A DNA stretch of 64,000 nt from Larkinella rosea (GCF_003858635.1 NZ_RQJO01000008.1:1240001-1304000), one strand, 5' to 3'. Numbered from the stretch's first letter, positions 1 to 8,693 are shown. Made by a program: numbers and translations. The notes: generated by a model from the sequence alone, not told the origin.

Positions 1-1070
1 GCCGGATACCCAATCACGGGAATCGCTGGCGGAATGATTCTGGGCCCGACCGGCGGCCGCATCGGTTCCAGGTCCAGTTCCGGCAGGCTCGGCAGCGGTT
101 GTTTTTTGGGCGAACGGGCTTCGATATAAGTCAGATCGCTCAGCCAGGCCAACATCTCCGTTTCCGAAGGCAAAACCGGTGTTTCACGGGTTAGATCCAC
201 TGTCGGTCTGTCAGTGACAGCCTTGGAAACCGCTGGCGTTTCGGAACCGGGAGCCGGATTGGCCGGACGGTTTTTCGCCAGACTGCCCGAATTGGCATCT
301 CCGATGGTGCCGGCTGACGCAGATTCAGCCGATTGATTGGTTCCTTTTCGGGAAAACCGGAATGCGGTTTTCCCGGTTTTCGGAATTTCGGATGCCGTTT
401 CGGCAGCTTCTTTATTTTCCCCACTGACCGGTTTATCCAACCGGCCTTTAACTGCTGAACGGGCACTTATTCTCGTTGGTATGGTGGTTTTCGTACGACG
501 GTTAACTGTATGGTCTGTCGAACCGGTGTTCGTTATTGGACTCGTTGGCTTCAATCGGTTGCTGGTCGAGCGTGCTTCGGCTTCCGGCTTGGCAACAACG
601 GCGGTGCGTTCGCCAAGCGGTTTTTCAACGGACCGGTTTTCGTCACTGGTTGTTGTTCCGGCTTCCGAAGGAGCCGATGGCGTAGCGGTTTTTTTCGATG
701 ATGCACCGGAGCGGCTGGATTCCGACGAAACCGTACCTGCTGCAACCTTATCTCCCGGACCGGCGGTGTCTGACGCGCCGGTTTTAGGGACTTTGCCCGT
801 CGAGGTGGCTTCCTGCTGCCGGGCCGGTTTTGTGGCCGATGAACGCACTGCCACTGGTTCCATCACCAGCGAAACCGTCGTTAGCAAGAGCAGCAACAGC
901 GGCAGGCCCCAGTAGACAAAGCGATAGAGAAACCGTGACCGGTCATCGTCGTCGAGACGCTGGCGCAGGCTGTTCCAGTCTTCAGAATGGTAAGGCGGTT
1001 CAAACTCCTCGGCTGACGACCGGAAGAGCTTGTCCAGTTCGTCATCGGGAAGTTCTTGCAAACTCGCCAT
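1..1070 (-). CDS. Anti-sigma-like single-pass membrane protein (partial)
   Basis: The frame is open from the ATG at 1070 to the left edge, so the C-terminus is missing. Visible parts are an acidic cytoplasmic N-terminus of about 45 residues (starts MASLQELPDDELDKLF), one transmembrane helix near residues 50-66 (WGLPLLLLLLTTVSLV), then about 250 residues of low-complexity Ser/Thr/Pro/Lys/Ala-rich sequence expected in the periplasm. The start lies 29 bp inside the end of the upstream ECF sigma gene, so the two are translationally coupled. Inference: it binds and restrains that sigma factor. In related Bacteroidota such proteins often continue into an outer-membrane beta-barrel, but that part lies outside the window. 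The charged low-complexity linker is the odd feature. Confidence 0.7.
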   Translation of the reverse strand, partial: MASLQELPDDELDKLFRSSAEEFEPPYHSEDWNSLRQRLDDDDRSRFLYRFVYWGLPLLLLLLTTVSLVMEPVAVRSSATKPARQQEATSTGKVPKTGASDTAGPGDKVAAGTVSSESSRSGASSKKTATPSAPSEAGTTTSDENRSVEKPLGERTAVVAKPEAEARSTSNRLKPTSPITNTGSTDHTVNRRTKTTIPTRISARSAVKGRLDKPVSGENKEAAETASEIPKTGKTAFRFSRKGTNQSAESASAGTIGDANSGSLAKNRPANPAPGSETPAVSKAVTDRPTVDLTRETPVLPSETEMLAWLSDLTYIEARSPKKQPLPSLPELDLEPMRPPVGPRIIPPAIPVIGYP

Positions 1071-1611
1071 GGCATCTACGTTTTAATAATTGTTTCAATT
1101 GTTCACGGGCACGCGCCAGATTGGACTTCGAAGTGCCGACCGAAATAGCCAACTGGCTGGCGATCTCTTCGTGGGTGTATCCATCGATTGCGTACAAATT
1201 AAAAACCATTCGGTAGGCGGGGGTCAGCAATTGCACGACTTCCATCAATTCCTCATGGCTGAGTTGGTCGAGGGCACTGGCTTCGACGTCCGGTATCTGA
1301 ACGGCCTGGTCAATGTCCTCGTGGTAACGGTGCTTCAGGTTCTGGCGGTAATAATCAAGGGCGGTATTGATCATAATGCGACGCAACCACATCTTGAAAG
1401 GCACTTCGGGTCGGTATAAATTCGACCGTGTAAAAACTTTCATAAAGCCATCGTTCACGATCTCCACGGCTTCGTCCCGGTTGTACGAATAGCGTAGACC
1501 AATCCCCATCGCATAGCCGTAGAACTGCCGGTAAAGCTGCTCCTGGCTTCTGCGATTGCCATTTTGGCATTCCTGTAATAGTCCGGCGATATCTGGGGAG
1601 GGCACTGTCAT
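1042..1611 (-). CDS. RNA polymerase ECF sigma factor
   Basis: Sigma-70 family ECF protein of about 189 residues. Region 2 is seen as LYRQFYGYAMGIGLRYSYN with DEAVEIVNDGFMKVF, and region 4 ends in a helix-turn-helix (YTHEEIASQLAISVGTSKSN). I start at the in-frame ATG at 1611 (MTVPSPDIAG); the longer reading frame to 1647 begins with GTG and adds no recognisable domain. Its 3' end overlaps the start of the membrane protein at 1070, the usual sigma/anti-sigma arrangement. It should direct RNA polymerase to a small regulon in response to an envelope signal; the signal cannot be read from sequence. Confidence 0.93.
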   Translation of the reverse strand: MTVPSPDIAGLLQECQNGNRRSQEQLYRQFYGYAMGIGLRYSYNRDEAVEIVNDGFMKVFTRSNLYRPEVPFKMWLRRIMINTALDYYRQNLKHRYHEDIDQAVQIPDVEASALDQLSHEELMEVVQLLTPAYRMVFNLYAIDGYTHEEIASQLAISVGTSKSNLARAREQLKQLLKRRCHGEFARTSR

Positions 1612-1693
1612 ACGTCGGGTTTCAATCGTCAATACGGCATTCGGCACAAATGGGTTGCGTCAACCGGGCAAAAGTTTGTTCACTGTCTTCAGT

Positions 1694-1776
1694 GAGCCGT
1701 TCTGTTTTCAGGCATCATAGGTTGGCAGGACAGAACAAGATACAAAGAAACGTATTAGAACTGACTCACTGAAGCC
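1694..1776. repeat. Nested intergenic inverted repeats
   Basis: The gap between the lipoprotein stop and the sigma gene contains CTTCAGTGAG near 1700 answered by CTCACTGAAG near 1766-1775. Inside is GTTCTGT answered by ACAGAAC. The inner part of the right arm reads CTGACTCA, similar to the loop motif of the palindromic elements elsewhere in the window. Possible terminator or a degenerate member of that family. Confidence 0.45.
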
Positions 1777-1787
1777 AATTAACTCGG

Positions 1788-2642
1788 TCAGGGCGCAGGG
1801 GCAACCGGCGTGTCTTTGTTGACAATCGGCCACACACCGGGTTGCGGGAAACTGATGCCTTTGTTCAGGCCGCGCTTGCCGTTGTCCTGCTGAAAATAAT
1901 ACAAAGGCCAGCCTTTAAACGTCAACTGTTGATGTCCGGCTACTGTAATAGTACCAAACAGCGTTTTGTCGATCGTCGACGGTACCTCCTTCAGCGTTTC
2001 TTCGTACAAAGGCCAAACCGCGTTATTGCTGAAATCGGCTTTCGTATAGTTGTTTTTCATGTTTTTATCATTCTTAAAACCGTACAGGGTGCGGCCCATC
2101 CCGTCGGTAAAATAAATCGTCTTTCCGGTTCCTTCCTTGTAATCGGACGTATACGACTTGCCGTTATGTCCCACCAACTGCGCGCTGGCCATCATAATGG
2201 AATACGTTGGTTTAGCCACAAACCAGATACCGCCTACGTTTTCGCCTTTTACATCGCCCGATGCGGCATCATCTTTAAAATAATACAGCGGCCAGCTTTT
2301 ATACGTCGTCTGTTTCGCTCCGTCGGCGCGGGTAATTGTCCCAAAATCAGCCGCATTCAGGCCCGAAGCCAGTTTCGGCGTGGCCCGGTAAAAAACCGGC
2401 CAGTTGGTCAAACAGCCGCCGGTACAGGTCGATGCGCCGGTGCTGTCGTAATCATTGGAAAAGAAATACAGTGTCCGACCGGTTTCATCCGTCAATACAT
2501 TTCCCAATGAAGTACTGGTCAGGTTAATGGCAGGATCGGGAGGGGTTACGACTGGATCTCCCGAATCTTTGTCACAGGACGTTAAACAACCGGCAATAAT
2601 CAACAGGGCGACCATTGGGGCCGCAATCCATCTTGGTTTCAT
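1788..2642 (-). CDS. Lipoprotein with repeated Yx(FWY)xxD-type motifs (COG4315-like)
   Basis: Secreted lipoprotein of about 284 residues. The start is the ATG at 2642 (MKPRWIAAP), which gives a clean signal peptide and a Cys-containing lipobox (LIIAGC or, a few residues on, LTSC); the upstream extension lacks signal-peptide character. The mature part holds four related segments with GRTLYFFSND, SWPLYYFKDD, GRTLYGFKND and GWPLYYFQQD, each followed by a WP or GIW box. This matches the secreted repeat family of unknown function (Lipoprotein_15/COG4315). The first repeat carries a CTGGC cysteine pair. The biochemical role is unknown. It is followed by the sigma/anti-sigma genes on the same strand after a hairpin-rich 176-bp gap. 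Confidence 0.85.
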   Translation of the reverse strand: MKPRWIAAPMVALLIIAGCLTSCDKDSGDPVVTPPDPAINLTSTSLGNVLTDETGRTLYFFSNDYDSTGASTCTGGCLTNWPVFYRATPKLASGLNAADFGTITRADGAKQTTYKSWPLYYFKDDAASGDVKGENVGGIWFVAKPTYSIMMASAQLVGHNGKSYTSDYKEGTGKTIYFTDGMGRTLYGFKNDKNMKNNYTKADFSNNAVWPLYEETLKEVPSTIDKTLFGTITVAGHQQLTFKGWPLYYFQQDNGKRGLNKGISFPQPGVWPIVNKDTPVAPAP

Positions 2643-2747
2643 AAGTAAGTAGATAAAAAGATTAGAACTAAATGCGTACCTGTTGAATCGATTCGGAGCC
2701 AGTACGGAAAGGGGAGAAAAAAGGTTGCGTGTCCGGCAAAAAAGTAA

Positions 2748-2776
2748 CAAAAAAAGCCCGTCGGTCAGGACGGGCT
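2748..2776 (-). terminator. Rho-independent terminator of ribBA
   Basis: Perfect 8-bp stem AGCCCGTC/GACGGGCT with a 6-nt loop, followed on the minus strand by seven T residues (2748-2754 on the complement). It lies 20 bp beyond the ribBA stop codon. Confidence 0.9.
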
Positions 2777-2795
2777 ATCGAAAACGGGCCGATTG

Positions 2796-4046
2796 TTAAA
2801 CCGTGGGATCGCTTACGTGGCTGAGTTCATGACCCATTTTATCGCGTTTGGTACGCAAATAAACCTCGTTATGCGGATTCGGGCGAATATCGATCGGAAC
2901 CGTTTCGACAATTTCCAGACCGTAACCCATCAGACCCGCGCGTTTTTTCGGATTGTTGGTAATCAGCCGGAGTTTGGTGATTCCCAGATCCCGCAGGATC
3001 TGCGCGCCGACGCCGTAGTCGCGGGCGTCCATCGGCAACCCCAGTTCCAGGTTGGCTTCGACGGTGTCGCGGCCCATTTCCTGCAATTTATACGCCTTCA
3101 GCTTATTCATCAGCCCAATGCCCCGGCCTTCCTGAAACATATAGAGCACAACACCTTTGCCTTCGGCTTCCACCATTTTCATGGACGCATGGAGCTGTTC
3201 TCCGCAGTCGCAGCGGCACGAGCCAAAAATATCGCCGGTTACGCACGACGAGTGAACCCGTACCAGAACCGGTTCGTTTTTCTCCCAGGTTCCTTTGATC
3301 AGGGCCAGGTGCGTGTCGTCGGTATTGATTTGTTTGTAGGCAATCAGTTCAAAATTGCCGTAGCCGGTGGGCATGTTCACCCCAATTTCGCGTTTGATCA
3401 GGCTTTCCTGCTGCAACCGATAGCCGATCAGGTCCTGAATACTGACCAGTTTCATCCCGAATTTATCGGCCATTTCGCGCAGTTGCGGTAAGCGTGCCAT
3501 CGTGCCGTCTTCGTTCAGCACTTCGATCAGGACGCCCGCCGGTTGCAAACCCGCGAGTTTGGCAAAATCGATAGCGGCTTCCGTATGGCCGGACCGGCGA
3601 ATTACCCCGCCATCGACGGCGCGGAGCGGGAAAATATGCCCCGGACGGCCCAAATCTTCGGGTTTGGTTTCCGGATCGACCAGTGCCCGGATGGTTTTGG
3701 CGCGGTCGCTGGCCGAAATTCCGGTGGTGCAGCCGTTGCCCAGCAAATCGACCGACACCGTAAAAGGCGTGGTATGGACGGAGGTATTGTTGCCCACCAT
3801 CATTTCCAGACCCAGTTCGTGGCACCGCGCTTCGGTGAGCGGAGCGCACATCAGGCCCCGGCCTTCCTTAATCATAAAATTCACCATTTCGGGCGTAATT
3901 TTCTCCGCAGCGCAGATCATATCACCCTCATTTTCCCGGTCTTCGTCATCAACGACGATAATGATTTTTCCGTCGCGAATATCCTGAACCGCGTCTTCAA
4001 TTCGGTCCAGCAAACTACCGGGATTGGTACTATTATTGCTCATCAT
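2796..4046 (-). CDS. ribBA: Bifunctional DHBP synthase / GTP cyclohydrolase II
   Basis: Riboflavin pathway enzyme. The N-terminal half is 3,4-dihydroxy-2-butanone 4-phosphate synthase ([10 protein letters not shown] acidic motif, then [10 protein letters not shown] and [11 protein letters not shown]). The C-terminal half is GTP cyclohydrolase II, with [20 protein letters not shown] supplying zinc-binding cysteines and the [11 protein letters not shown] motif. Both active sites look complete, so both first steps (ribulose 5-phosphate and GTP branches) should run. Two adjacent ATGs exist at 4046 and 4043; the frame can be extended to a GTG at 4082 but that part runs into a palindromic repeat and is unlikely to be translated. 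It appears monocistronic, closed by the terminator at 2748. Confidence 0.97.
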   Translation of the reverse strand: MMSNNSTNPGSLLDRIEDAVQDIRDGKIIIVVDDEDRENEGDMICAAEKITPEMVNFMIKEGRGLMCAPLTEARCHELGLEMMVGNNTSVHTTPFTVSVDLLGNGCTTGISASDRAKTIRALVDPETKPEDLGRPGHIFPLRAVDGGVIRRSGHTEAAIDFAKLAGLQPAGVLIEVLNEDGTMARLPQLREMADKFGMKLVSIQDLIGYRLQQESLIKREIGVNMPTGYGNFELIAYKQINTDDTHLALIKGTWEKNEPVLVRVHSSCVTGDIFGSCRCDCGEQLHASMKMVEAEGKGVVLYMFQEGRGIGLMNKLKAYKLQEMGRDTVEANLELGLPMDARDYGVGAQILRDLGITKLRLITNNPKKRAGLMGYGLEIVETVPIDIRPNPHNEVYLRTKRDKMGHELSHVSDPTV

Positions 4047-4062
4047 AAAGTGAAATGACTTG

Positions 4063-4147
4063 AGATAAAAGAGGTGAGACAAGAGATGATAGACAAGGAG
4101 TACGAGCCCATTTAACGGTTTTGGTCTCTCGTCTCACTTCTTTATTC
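4063..4147. repeat. Intergenic imperfect palindrome (element A)
   Basis: Arms of about 23 nt at 4063-4085 and 4125-4147 pair with four mismatches. The arms are made of drifting words such as GAGAC, AAGAG and GATAGAC. The central loop of about 39 nt is different in composition. It lies between the divergent ribBA and surface-protein genes. Its word set recurs at 8694-8778 and, as a half copy, near 6358-6387. Confidence 0.75.
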
Positions 4148-4172
4148 TCACGTCTCTTGAAACATTGTTCCG

Positions 4173-4180
4173 CAAAGATA
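4173..4180 (-). promoter_or_regulatory. Putative -7 element for ribBA
   Basis: TATCTTTG on the minus strand is an exact match to the Bacteroidota -7 consensus TAnnTTTG. No TTG is found at the expected -33 spacing, so the assignment is tentative. A transcript from here would carry element A in its 5' leader. Confidence 0.45.
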
Positions 4181-4258
4181 CGTTCGATACGCTAAATTTG
4201 TGTTTCGAACGTTTTTATCCTAACGAGTGCTTGTAGCGACAAAAAATCTTTACCCTTT

Positions 4259-6256
4259 GTGAGAGTCATCAGGAAATGCTCAGCCGGTTTAGTGGGAATA
4301 GTCTGGCAGCCGATCTGGATTTTCCTGATCGGAGCGGTTTTTGGTTTAAATTCAAACACGTTTGCTCAAGCAACTGTTAATTGGTGTGTGACTCTTCCGG
4401 ATCCATCAACTACCAAGGGTAGTTTTAACGTATCGGTCGTAAAAGGATGTGCACCACTCGCCATTACAGTAAAAAATATGACCGCGAGCCCGGATAATTT
4501 ATTCCGGTACGTTTACGATTACAAAGGTGGAGACCCGATTGCCACGAATGCCAGCGTTTCGGCTGTTACATATACCTACACAAAACCGGGCAAATACACC
4601 ATTCTACAATTGGGCAGTATTCAGGGAACCGGTTCGGTGGCCTGTCAGGAAATTGAAGTGCTCGATGCCACCCCGCCGAATTTTCGGGCCTACAGTTGTG
4701 CCGATCTGAAAGTGGTGCTGGACATTGTCAACGACGCGGTGGCCAGTCAATACGACGAATTTCTGGTCGACTGGAATGACGGAAGTCCGATACAAACCAT
4801 TCCGAAAACCGCGCTGGCCGGAATCAGTCATCAATACAAAAACAATTCAAATTATACGATCAAGGTAAGTGGAAATTATGCGGGAATAAACTGCGGAGGG
4901 GGCTCTTTTCAGCAGGTGACGCCCATGCTGAGCAGCGAATTTGTAAAACCGGTCATTACCAAACTGACCACGGCGGGCTCGAACATTACGCTACAGGTCC
5001 AGGCCGGTGCCAAACAGACGGTGACGGTCCACCAGCAGAGTTCATCTGGTGTTTTTTCTCCCACCACCCTCTCCCGGATTGGCAATGGCACGCTGGTGAT
5101 TCCCACTATCACATCACACCCGACCTGCTTTAAACTGGTTTCGATGGATGCCTGCGGTCAAAAATTTGAATCGAATGAAGTCTGCAGCATCGGGCTGGAA
5201 GTAAAAGCGGAGGAAAAACAGAATGCGGTTACCTGGACAGTCGCCAGTAACCTGACCGGTTTTAAGCAGTATGCGGTTACCAAAAATGACGGCGCTTTTC
5301 GGACCATCACGAACGGCGCCACGAACTCCGTTGTCGATTCGGAAGGGATAACCTGCAACGAACCGTATTGCTATCAGGTGACGGCCCAGGCCGGTCCGGC
5401 CGAAATTGTATCGGACAAAGTCTGCGTAACGGCCCGTTCGTCGGCCACACCTCCTCCGTTTTCCACCGTACAAGTTTCGGTCAACGGCGACAACCGGGTC
5501 GATTTGCGCGGTTTGCCGCCGATTCCGACCACCATCAGTCCCACCTATAAAATGATTGTGTTCCGCCGGGATCAGCCGGGGGGAACCTTCACCCAAACCG
5601 CCGAAGAAATTGACCGGAATATTCATCAGGACGGGAGTGTGCAGCCCCAAAAACAGTCGTACTGTTACGAAATCGTTTACCAGAACGCCTGTGGGGTTTC
5701 GTCGGAACCTTCCAGAATGGTTTGCACGATTTACCTGAATTCCAATTCGGCTTCCACCATCGACTGGACGGGCGATTCGCCGTTTGCCAACGAGGAAATC
5801 GATCATTATATCGTCGAAAAAATCGATGATAGTGGCGTGGTGTGGGCCGAACTTTCCGTTGGCACTCAAACGTCTTATGTGCCGGGCAGTGAGCCCGATA
5901 CGCAGCGGTTCCGGTTTCGGGTCAAGGCGGTTTCGAAGTCCGGCGCCATCAGTTACTCCAATTTCTACACCTTCGTGCAGGCTGCGCGGATTTTCATGCC
6001 GGATGCGTTTACGCCCAATGATGACAAAGAAAATAATGTGCTCGAAGTAAAAGGCAGCACCTATTTTGAATCCATTCAGATGACGGTCTACAACCGCTGG
6101 GGCGAAGTGGTGTTCCATACCGAAAGCCGGGAAGGCTGGGATGGGAAGATCGACGGAAAACCAGCTCCGGCCGGAACCTACGCCTACCGCATTAACGCCA
6201 TCGATCCAAACGGTGCGAAAACAGAAAAGATCGGCAAGGTGTTACTGATTCGGTAG
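4259..6256 (+). CDS. Gliding-motility-type surface protein with PKD domain and T9SS type B tail
   Basis: Secreted protein of 665 residues. A signal peptide (hydrophobic core WIFLIGAVFGL, cleavage near FAQA) is followed by a PKD-like segment at about residues 60-135 (YTYTKPGKYTILQLGS). Several Fn3-like or Ig-like cysteine-containing modules come next, and then a C-terminal CHU_C/gliding-associated domain at about residues 575-665 (FMPDAFTPNDD, VYNRWGEVVFH, GWDGKIDGKPAPAGTYAY). That tail is the type B sorting signal of the type IX secretion system, so the protein should reach the cell surface. The start is a GTG; no earlier in-frame ATG exists. A sequence resembling a -7 element (TACCCTTTG) overlaps this GTG, which leaves the start somewhat uncertain. 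Adhesion or carbohydrate binding is plausible but unproven. Confidence 0.88.
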   Translation: MRVIRKCSAGLVGIVWQPIWIFLIGAVFGLNSNTFAQATVNWCVTLPDPSTTKGSFNVSVVKGCAPLAITVKNMTASPDNLFRYVYDYKGGDPIATNASVSAVTYTYTKPGKYTILQLGSIQGTGSVACQEIEVLDATPPNFRAYSCADLKVVLDIVNDAVASQYDEFLVDWNDGSPIQTIPKTALAGISHQYKNNSNYTIKVSGNYAGINCGGGSFQQVTPMLSSEFVKPVITKLTTAGSNITLQVQAGAKQTVTVHQQSSSGVFSPTTLSRIGNGTLVIPTITSHPTCFKLVSMDACGQKFESNEVCSIGLEVKAEEKQNAVTWTVASNLTGFKQYAVTKNDGAFRTITNGATNSVVDSEGITCNEPYCYQVTAQAGPAEIVSDKVCVTARSSATPPPFSTVQVSVNGDNRVDLRGLPPIPTTISPTYKMIVFRRDQPGGTFTQTAEEIDRNIHQDGSVQPQKQSYCYEIVYQNACGVSSEPSRMVCTIYLNSNSASTIDWTGDSPFANEEIDHYIVEKIDDSGVVWAELSVGTQTSYVPGSEPDTQRFRFRVKAVSKSGAISYSNFYTFVQAARIFMPDAFTPNDDKENNVLEVKGSTYFESIQMTVYNRWGEVVFHTESREGWDGKIDGKPAPAGTYAYRINAIDPNGAKTEKIGKVLLIR

Positions 6257-6319
6257 ACACTCCGGGAAAGAGAAGCGACAAAAGAAAGCAGAAAGCCGGG
6301 TAGGCTATTCATTCCTTGC

Positions 6320-6327
6320 TACCTTTG
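6320..6327 (+). promoter_or_regulatory. Putative -7 element for ybaB operon
   Basis: TACCTTTG, an exact TAnnTTTG match, 67 bp upstream of the ybaB ATG. No convincing TTG is present at -33. Confidence 0.4.
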
Positions 6328-6394
6328 CTTTAACAATCGGATTGTATTGTTAATTTTTCTCTTGTCTATTATCTCACTTCTTTTTTCGTAAGCT

Positions 6395-6730
6395 ATGTTC
6401 AATATGATGGATATGTTCGGTAAGGTGAAGGAATTTCAGGCGCGCATGAAAGAAGCACAGGCCAGCCTGAACACCCTAACTGAATCGGGAGAATCGGGTG
6501 CCGGAATGGTTCATGTAACCGTCAACGGCCTCAAACAGGTTATTCGGCTGACCATCGATCCGGATTTGATTCGGCCTGAAGACCGCGAAATGTTGCAGGA
6601 TCTGGTGGTTGCCGCCACGAACAAAGCTCTTGAAAACGTAGAACCGAAAATCAAAGCTCATCTTCAGAAAGCAACCGAGGGATTGTTGCCCAACATTCCC
6701 GGTTTCGACCTGGGAAATCTGATGTCGTAA
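6395..6730 (+). CDS. YbaB/EbfC family nucleoid-associated protein
   Basis: Small dimeric DNA-binding protein of 111 residues, the normal family length. An N-terminal helix rich in Met, Lys and Gln (MFGKVKEFQARMKEAQ) is followed by the beta-strand core (VHVTVNGLKQVIRLTIDPDL) and the family motif EDREMLQDLVVAATNKAL. It is thought to bind and bend DNA in the nucleoid; in other bacteria it sits beside dnaX/recR, which are not here. It is followed 3 bp later by the glycosyltransferase gene, suggesting co-transcription. Confidence 0.95.
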   Translation: MFNMMDMFGKVKEFQARMKEAQASLNTLTESGESGAGMVHVTVNGLKQVIRLTIDPDLIRPEDREMLQDLVVAATNKALENVEPKIKAHLQKATEGLLPNIPGFDLGNLMS

Positions 6731-6733
6731 GGC

Positions 6734-7774
6734 ATGGATGACGTTGCCATCGTTATTTTAAATTACAACGGGAAAACATTTCTGGAGCAGTTTTTACCTT
6801 CCGTACTCGCCAATGCCGAAGGTTTTCCGGTTTATGTAGCCGATAACAATTCCACCGACGATTCCCTGGCCTTCCTCCAGAAGCGGTTTTCGTCGGTGCG
6901 ACTCATTCATTTGCCCATCAATCTGGGGTATGCAGGCGGTTATAATGCGGCTTTGAAACAGATCGAAGCCCGGTTTTATCTGCTGCTGAATTCGGATGTT
7001 GAAGTGAGCCCGAACTGGCTGACGCCCTTGCTGGCGCTCATGAAATCCAATTCCCGGATCGCGGCCTGTCAGCCCAAACTCCGCGATTTTAAAAATCCCC
7101 GGCTGTTTGAATATGCCGGGGCCGCCGGGGGCTACATTGATTACCTGGGGTATCCATTTTGCCGGGGGCGGTTATTCGATACCGGTGAAGACGACCGCCA
7201 TCAGTATGACGACGCGCGGGAAATATTCTGGGCAACGGGTGCGTGTATGCTGGTTCGGTCGGATGTTTTTCATCGGTTAGACGGTTTCGACCCCCGGTTT
7301 TTTGCCCACATGGAAGAGATTGACTGGTGTTGGCGGGCCAAAAACGCCGGTTATCAAATTTGGTATTGCCCCGATTCGGTGGTTTTTCACGTCGGCGGTG
7401 GCACGCTCCATAAATCCAATCCCCACAAAACGTTTTTGAATTACCGCAACAGTCTGGCGATGCTTTACAAAAATCTGCCGGAAGGTCACGTGTTTCTCAA
7501 CCTGATGATCCGGCTGGTGCTGGATGGGTTATCGGGTTTGCGGTTTCTGGCGTCGGGCCACTGGCGGGATACGCTGGCGATTTTAAAAGCCCATTTTACC
7601 TTTTACAGCTGGTTGCCCTACCTGCGCAAACAACGGAACGCGCTGGCCGACCTGCGAAAAAACCGCATCACCCACCGGGAAATTTACCCGCACAGCATCA
7701 TCTGGCAATATTTTGTGAAAGGAAAAAAAACGTTCGGTGAATTGCCGAAGGTTGAAAACAACCCCAATCTATAA
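6734..7774 (+). CDS. GT2 family glycosyltransferase
   Basis: Cytoplasmic or membrane-associated transferase of 346 residues with a GT-A fold. The N-terminus VAIVILNYNGKTFLEQFLPS and NNSTDDS (nucleotide-sugar binding), the acidic metal motif LLNSDVE, and the acceptor-side HMEEIDWCWRAKNAGY with the ED-type catalytic region are all present. The type resembles rhamnosyl or polysaccharide side-chain transferases; the donor and acceptor cannot be told. It ends overlapping the 3' end of the convergent pspC gene by 6 bp. Confidence 0.93.
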   Translation: MDDVAIVILNYNGKTFLEQFLPSVLANAEGFPVYVADNNSTDDSLAFLQKRFSSVRLIHLPINLGYAGGYNAALKQIEARFYLLLNSDVEVSPNWLTPLLALMKSNSRIAACQPKLRDFKNPRLFEYAGAAGGYIDYLGYPFCRGRLFDTGEDDRHQYDDAREIFWATGACMLVRSDVFHRLDGFDPRFFAHMEEIDWCWRAKNAGYQIWYCPDSVVFHVGGGTLHKSNPHKTFLNYRNSLAMLYKNLPEGHVFLNLMIRLVLDGLSGLRFLASGHWRDTLAILKAHFTFYSWLPYLRKQRNALADLRKNRITHREIYPHSIIWQYFVKGKKTFGELPKVENNPNL

Positions 7775-7990
7775 CTCCCAGACGGTTGGATGGTGATGTC
7801 GCCGGAGGTGTTTGCGCATTTCCATCCAGAACGCCATTATGAGGTACAGAACGACAGGAGATCCCAGCGTAAGACACGATGTATAGATAAAATACAAACG
7901 AATGCTGCTGGCCGAAATGTTCATTTTCTCGCCCAATCGTGCGCAAACGCCAAATGCTTGACTTTCTACGAAATACCTGAGTTTATTCAT
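7769..7990 (-). CDS. PspC domain membrane protein
   Basis: Short PspC-family protein of 73 residues. The N-terminus NKLRYFVESQAFGVCARLGEKM matches the start of the PspC domain, and one hydrophobic segment follows (LTLGSPVVLYLIMAFWM). PspC proteins in Proteobacteria take part in the membrane-stress phage-shock response; in Bacteroidota stand-alone copies are common and their role is less clear. The tail is His/Arg-rich (RKHLRRHHHPT). It converges on the glycosyltransferase gene and has its own well-formed promoter at 8078-8108. Confidence 0.88.
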   Translation of the reverse strand: MNKLRYFVESQAFGVCARLGEKMNISASSIRLYFIYTSCLTLGSPVVLYLIMAFWMEMRKHLRRHHHPTVWEL

Positions 7991-8077
7991 AGCCGTAATG
8001 CTCCTGATAATCAGTGCTGGATGGTCAATCGTCTGATTTATGCCGGAAAACCCTCGTCAAGGGATTTGTTCGATTAC

Positions 8078-8108
8078 CAAAGATACACCGAACGAATTTG
8101 ATCAACAA
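8078..8108 (-). promoter_or_regulatory. Bacteroidota-type promoter of pspC
   Basis: On the minus strand: TTG (8106-8108), 20-bp spacer, then TATCTTTG (8078-8085). This matches the -33 TTG / -7 TAnnTTTG pattern with normal spacing. It predicts a leader of about 80 nt before the pspC ATG. Confidence 0.7.
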
Positions 8109-8414
8109 TTCCTAAAACGTTTTGTTTGCGTTAATATTTACCAATAAATTTAATTTGTATAATTAAGTCGTTAAATAAGCCAATAAAAATCGAATGGAAT
8201 TGTTTACATATTCGTGACAAATTTTGTTACTTTGTGTTTACTAAGCTGTTGTCTTAGTAAAAGTTAATTTATTTTTGCTATTCAACAAAGTCAATGCATA
8301 GACGGTTTGTTCCATCCGTATCGCCATTTTCGTGTGTTAACCTGGGACCTGTTTGAAGACTTTTGTTAAGAATACTCCAGTCAGTAATGTTTTATTTTTA
8401 ATTTTTTAAGTTCT
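8109..8414. other. AT-rich spacer and 5' leader before the cold-shock gene
   Basis: This gap holds no convincing ORF. It includes the strong hairpin at 8238-8260 just after a -7-like TTACTTTG (8227-8234, one mismatch to consensus). A transcript from there would have an untranslated leader of about 170 nt. Long structured leaders are typical of cspA-type genes and control their temperature response, so a similar role is inferred. Confidence 0.5.
8238..8260 (+). promoter_or_regulatory. Perfect hairpin at the start of the csp leader
   Basis: TTACTAAG (8238-8245) and CTTAGTAA (8253-8260) form a perfect 8-bp stem around a 7-nt loop. It sits immediately downstream of the presumed promoter. It could be a 5' stabilising RNA hairpin or an operator palindrome. 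Confidence 0.5.
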
Positions 8415-8621
8415 ATGCAAACAGGTGTTGTCAAATTTTTCAACGAGAGCAAAGGCTACGGGTTCATCGTCGAAGATGATACGAACCGTGACATTTTCGT
8501 GCACATTACTGGCCTGAATGGTACTACTATTCGGGAAACAGACCGGGTCTCTTTCGAAGTAATCGAAGGGAAAAAAGGCCTCAATGCCGTTAAGGTAAAA
8601 AAACTGGAAGGAGCCTATTGA
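8415..8621 (+). CDS. Cold-shock domain protein (CspA family)
   Basis: Single cold-shock domain of 68 residues, the usual length. RNP1-like KGYGFIVED and RNP2-like DIFVHIT are both present and the aromatic nucleic-acid-binding face is conserved. It should bind single-stranded RNA/DNA and melt secondary structure; whether it is cold-inducible or constitutive cannot be read from the protein. It is monocistronic, followed by a strong terminator at 8644. The long structured leader suggests post-transcriptional control. Confidence 0.97.
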   Translation: MQTGVVKFFNESKGYGFIVEDDTNRDIFVHITGLNGTTIRETDRVSFEVIEGKKGLNAVKVKKLEGAY

Positions 8622-8643
8622 GAAACAACTTCTTCAAAAACAT

Positions 8644-8673
8644 AAAAACCCCGATCGCATGACCGGGGTTTTT
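8644..8673 (+). terminator. Rho-independent terminator of the cold-shock gene
   Basis: AAAAACCCCG paired with CCGGGGTTTTT around a short loop, ending in a T-rich run (TTTTTGTTGTTTTT). It lies 22 bp past the stop codon. Confidence 0.92.
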
Positions 8674-8693
8674 GTTGTTTTTAAGAGCAGTGG

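Noticed and set aside
2793-3491. Long plus-strand ORF opposite ribBA
   Set aside because: Antisense shadow of a confidently identified gene. Similar long shadows opposite sdhA, secA, the dehydrogenase and the SusC genes were dropped for the same reason.
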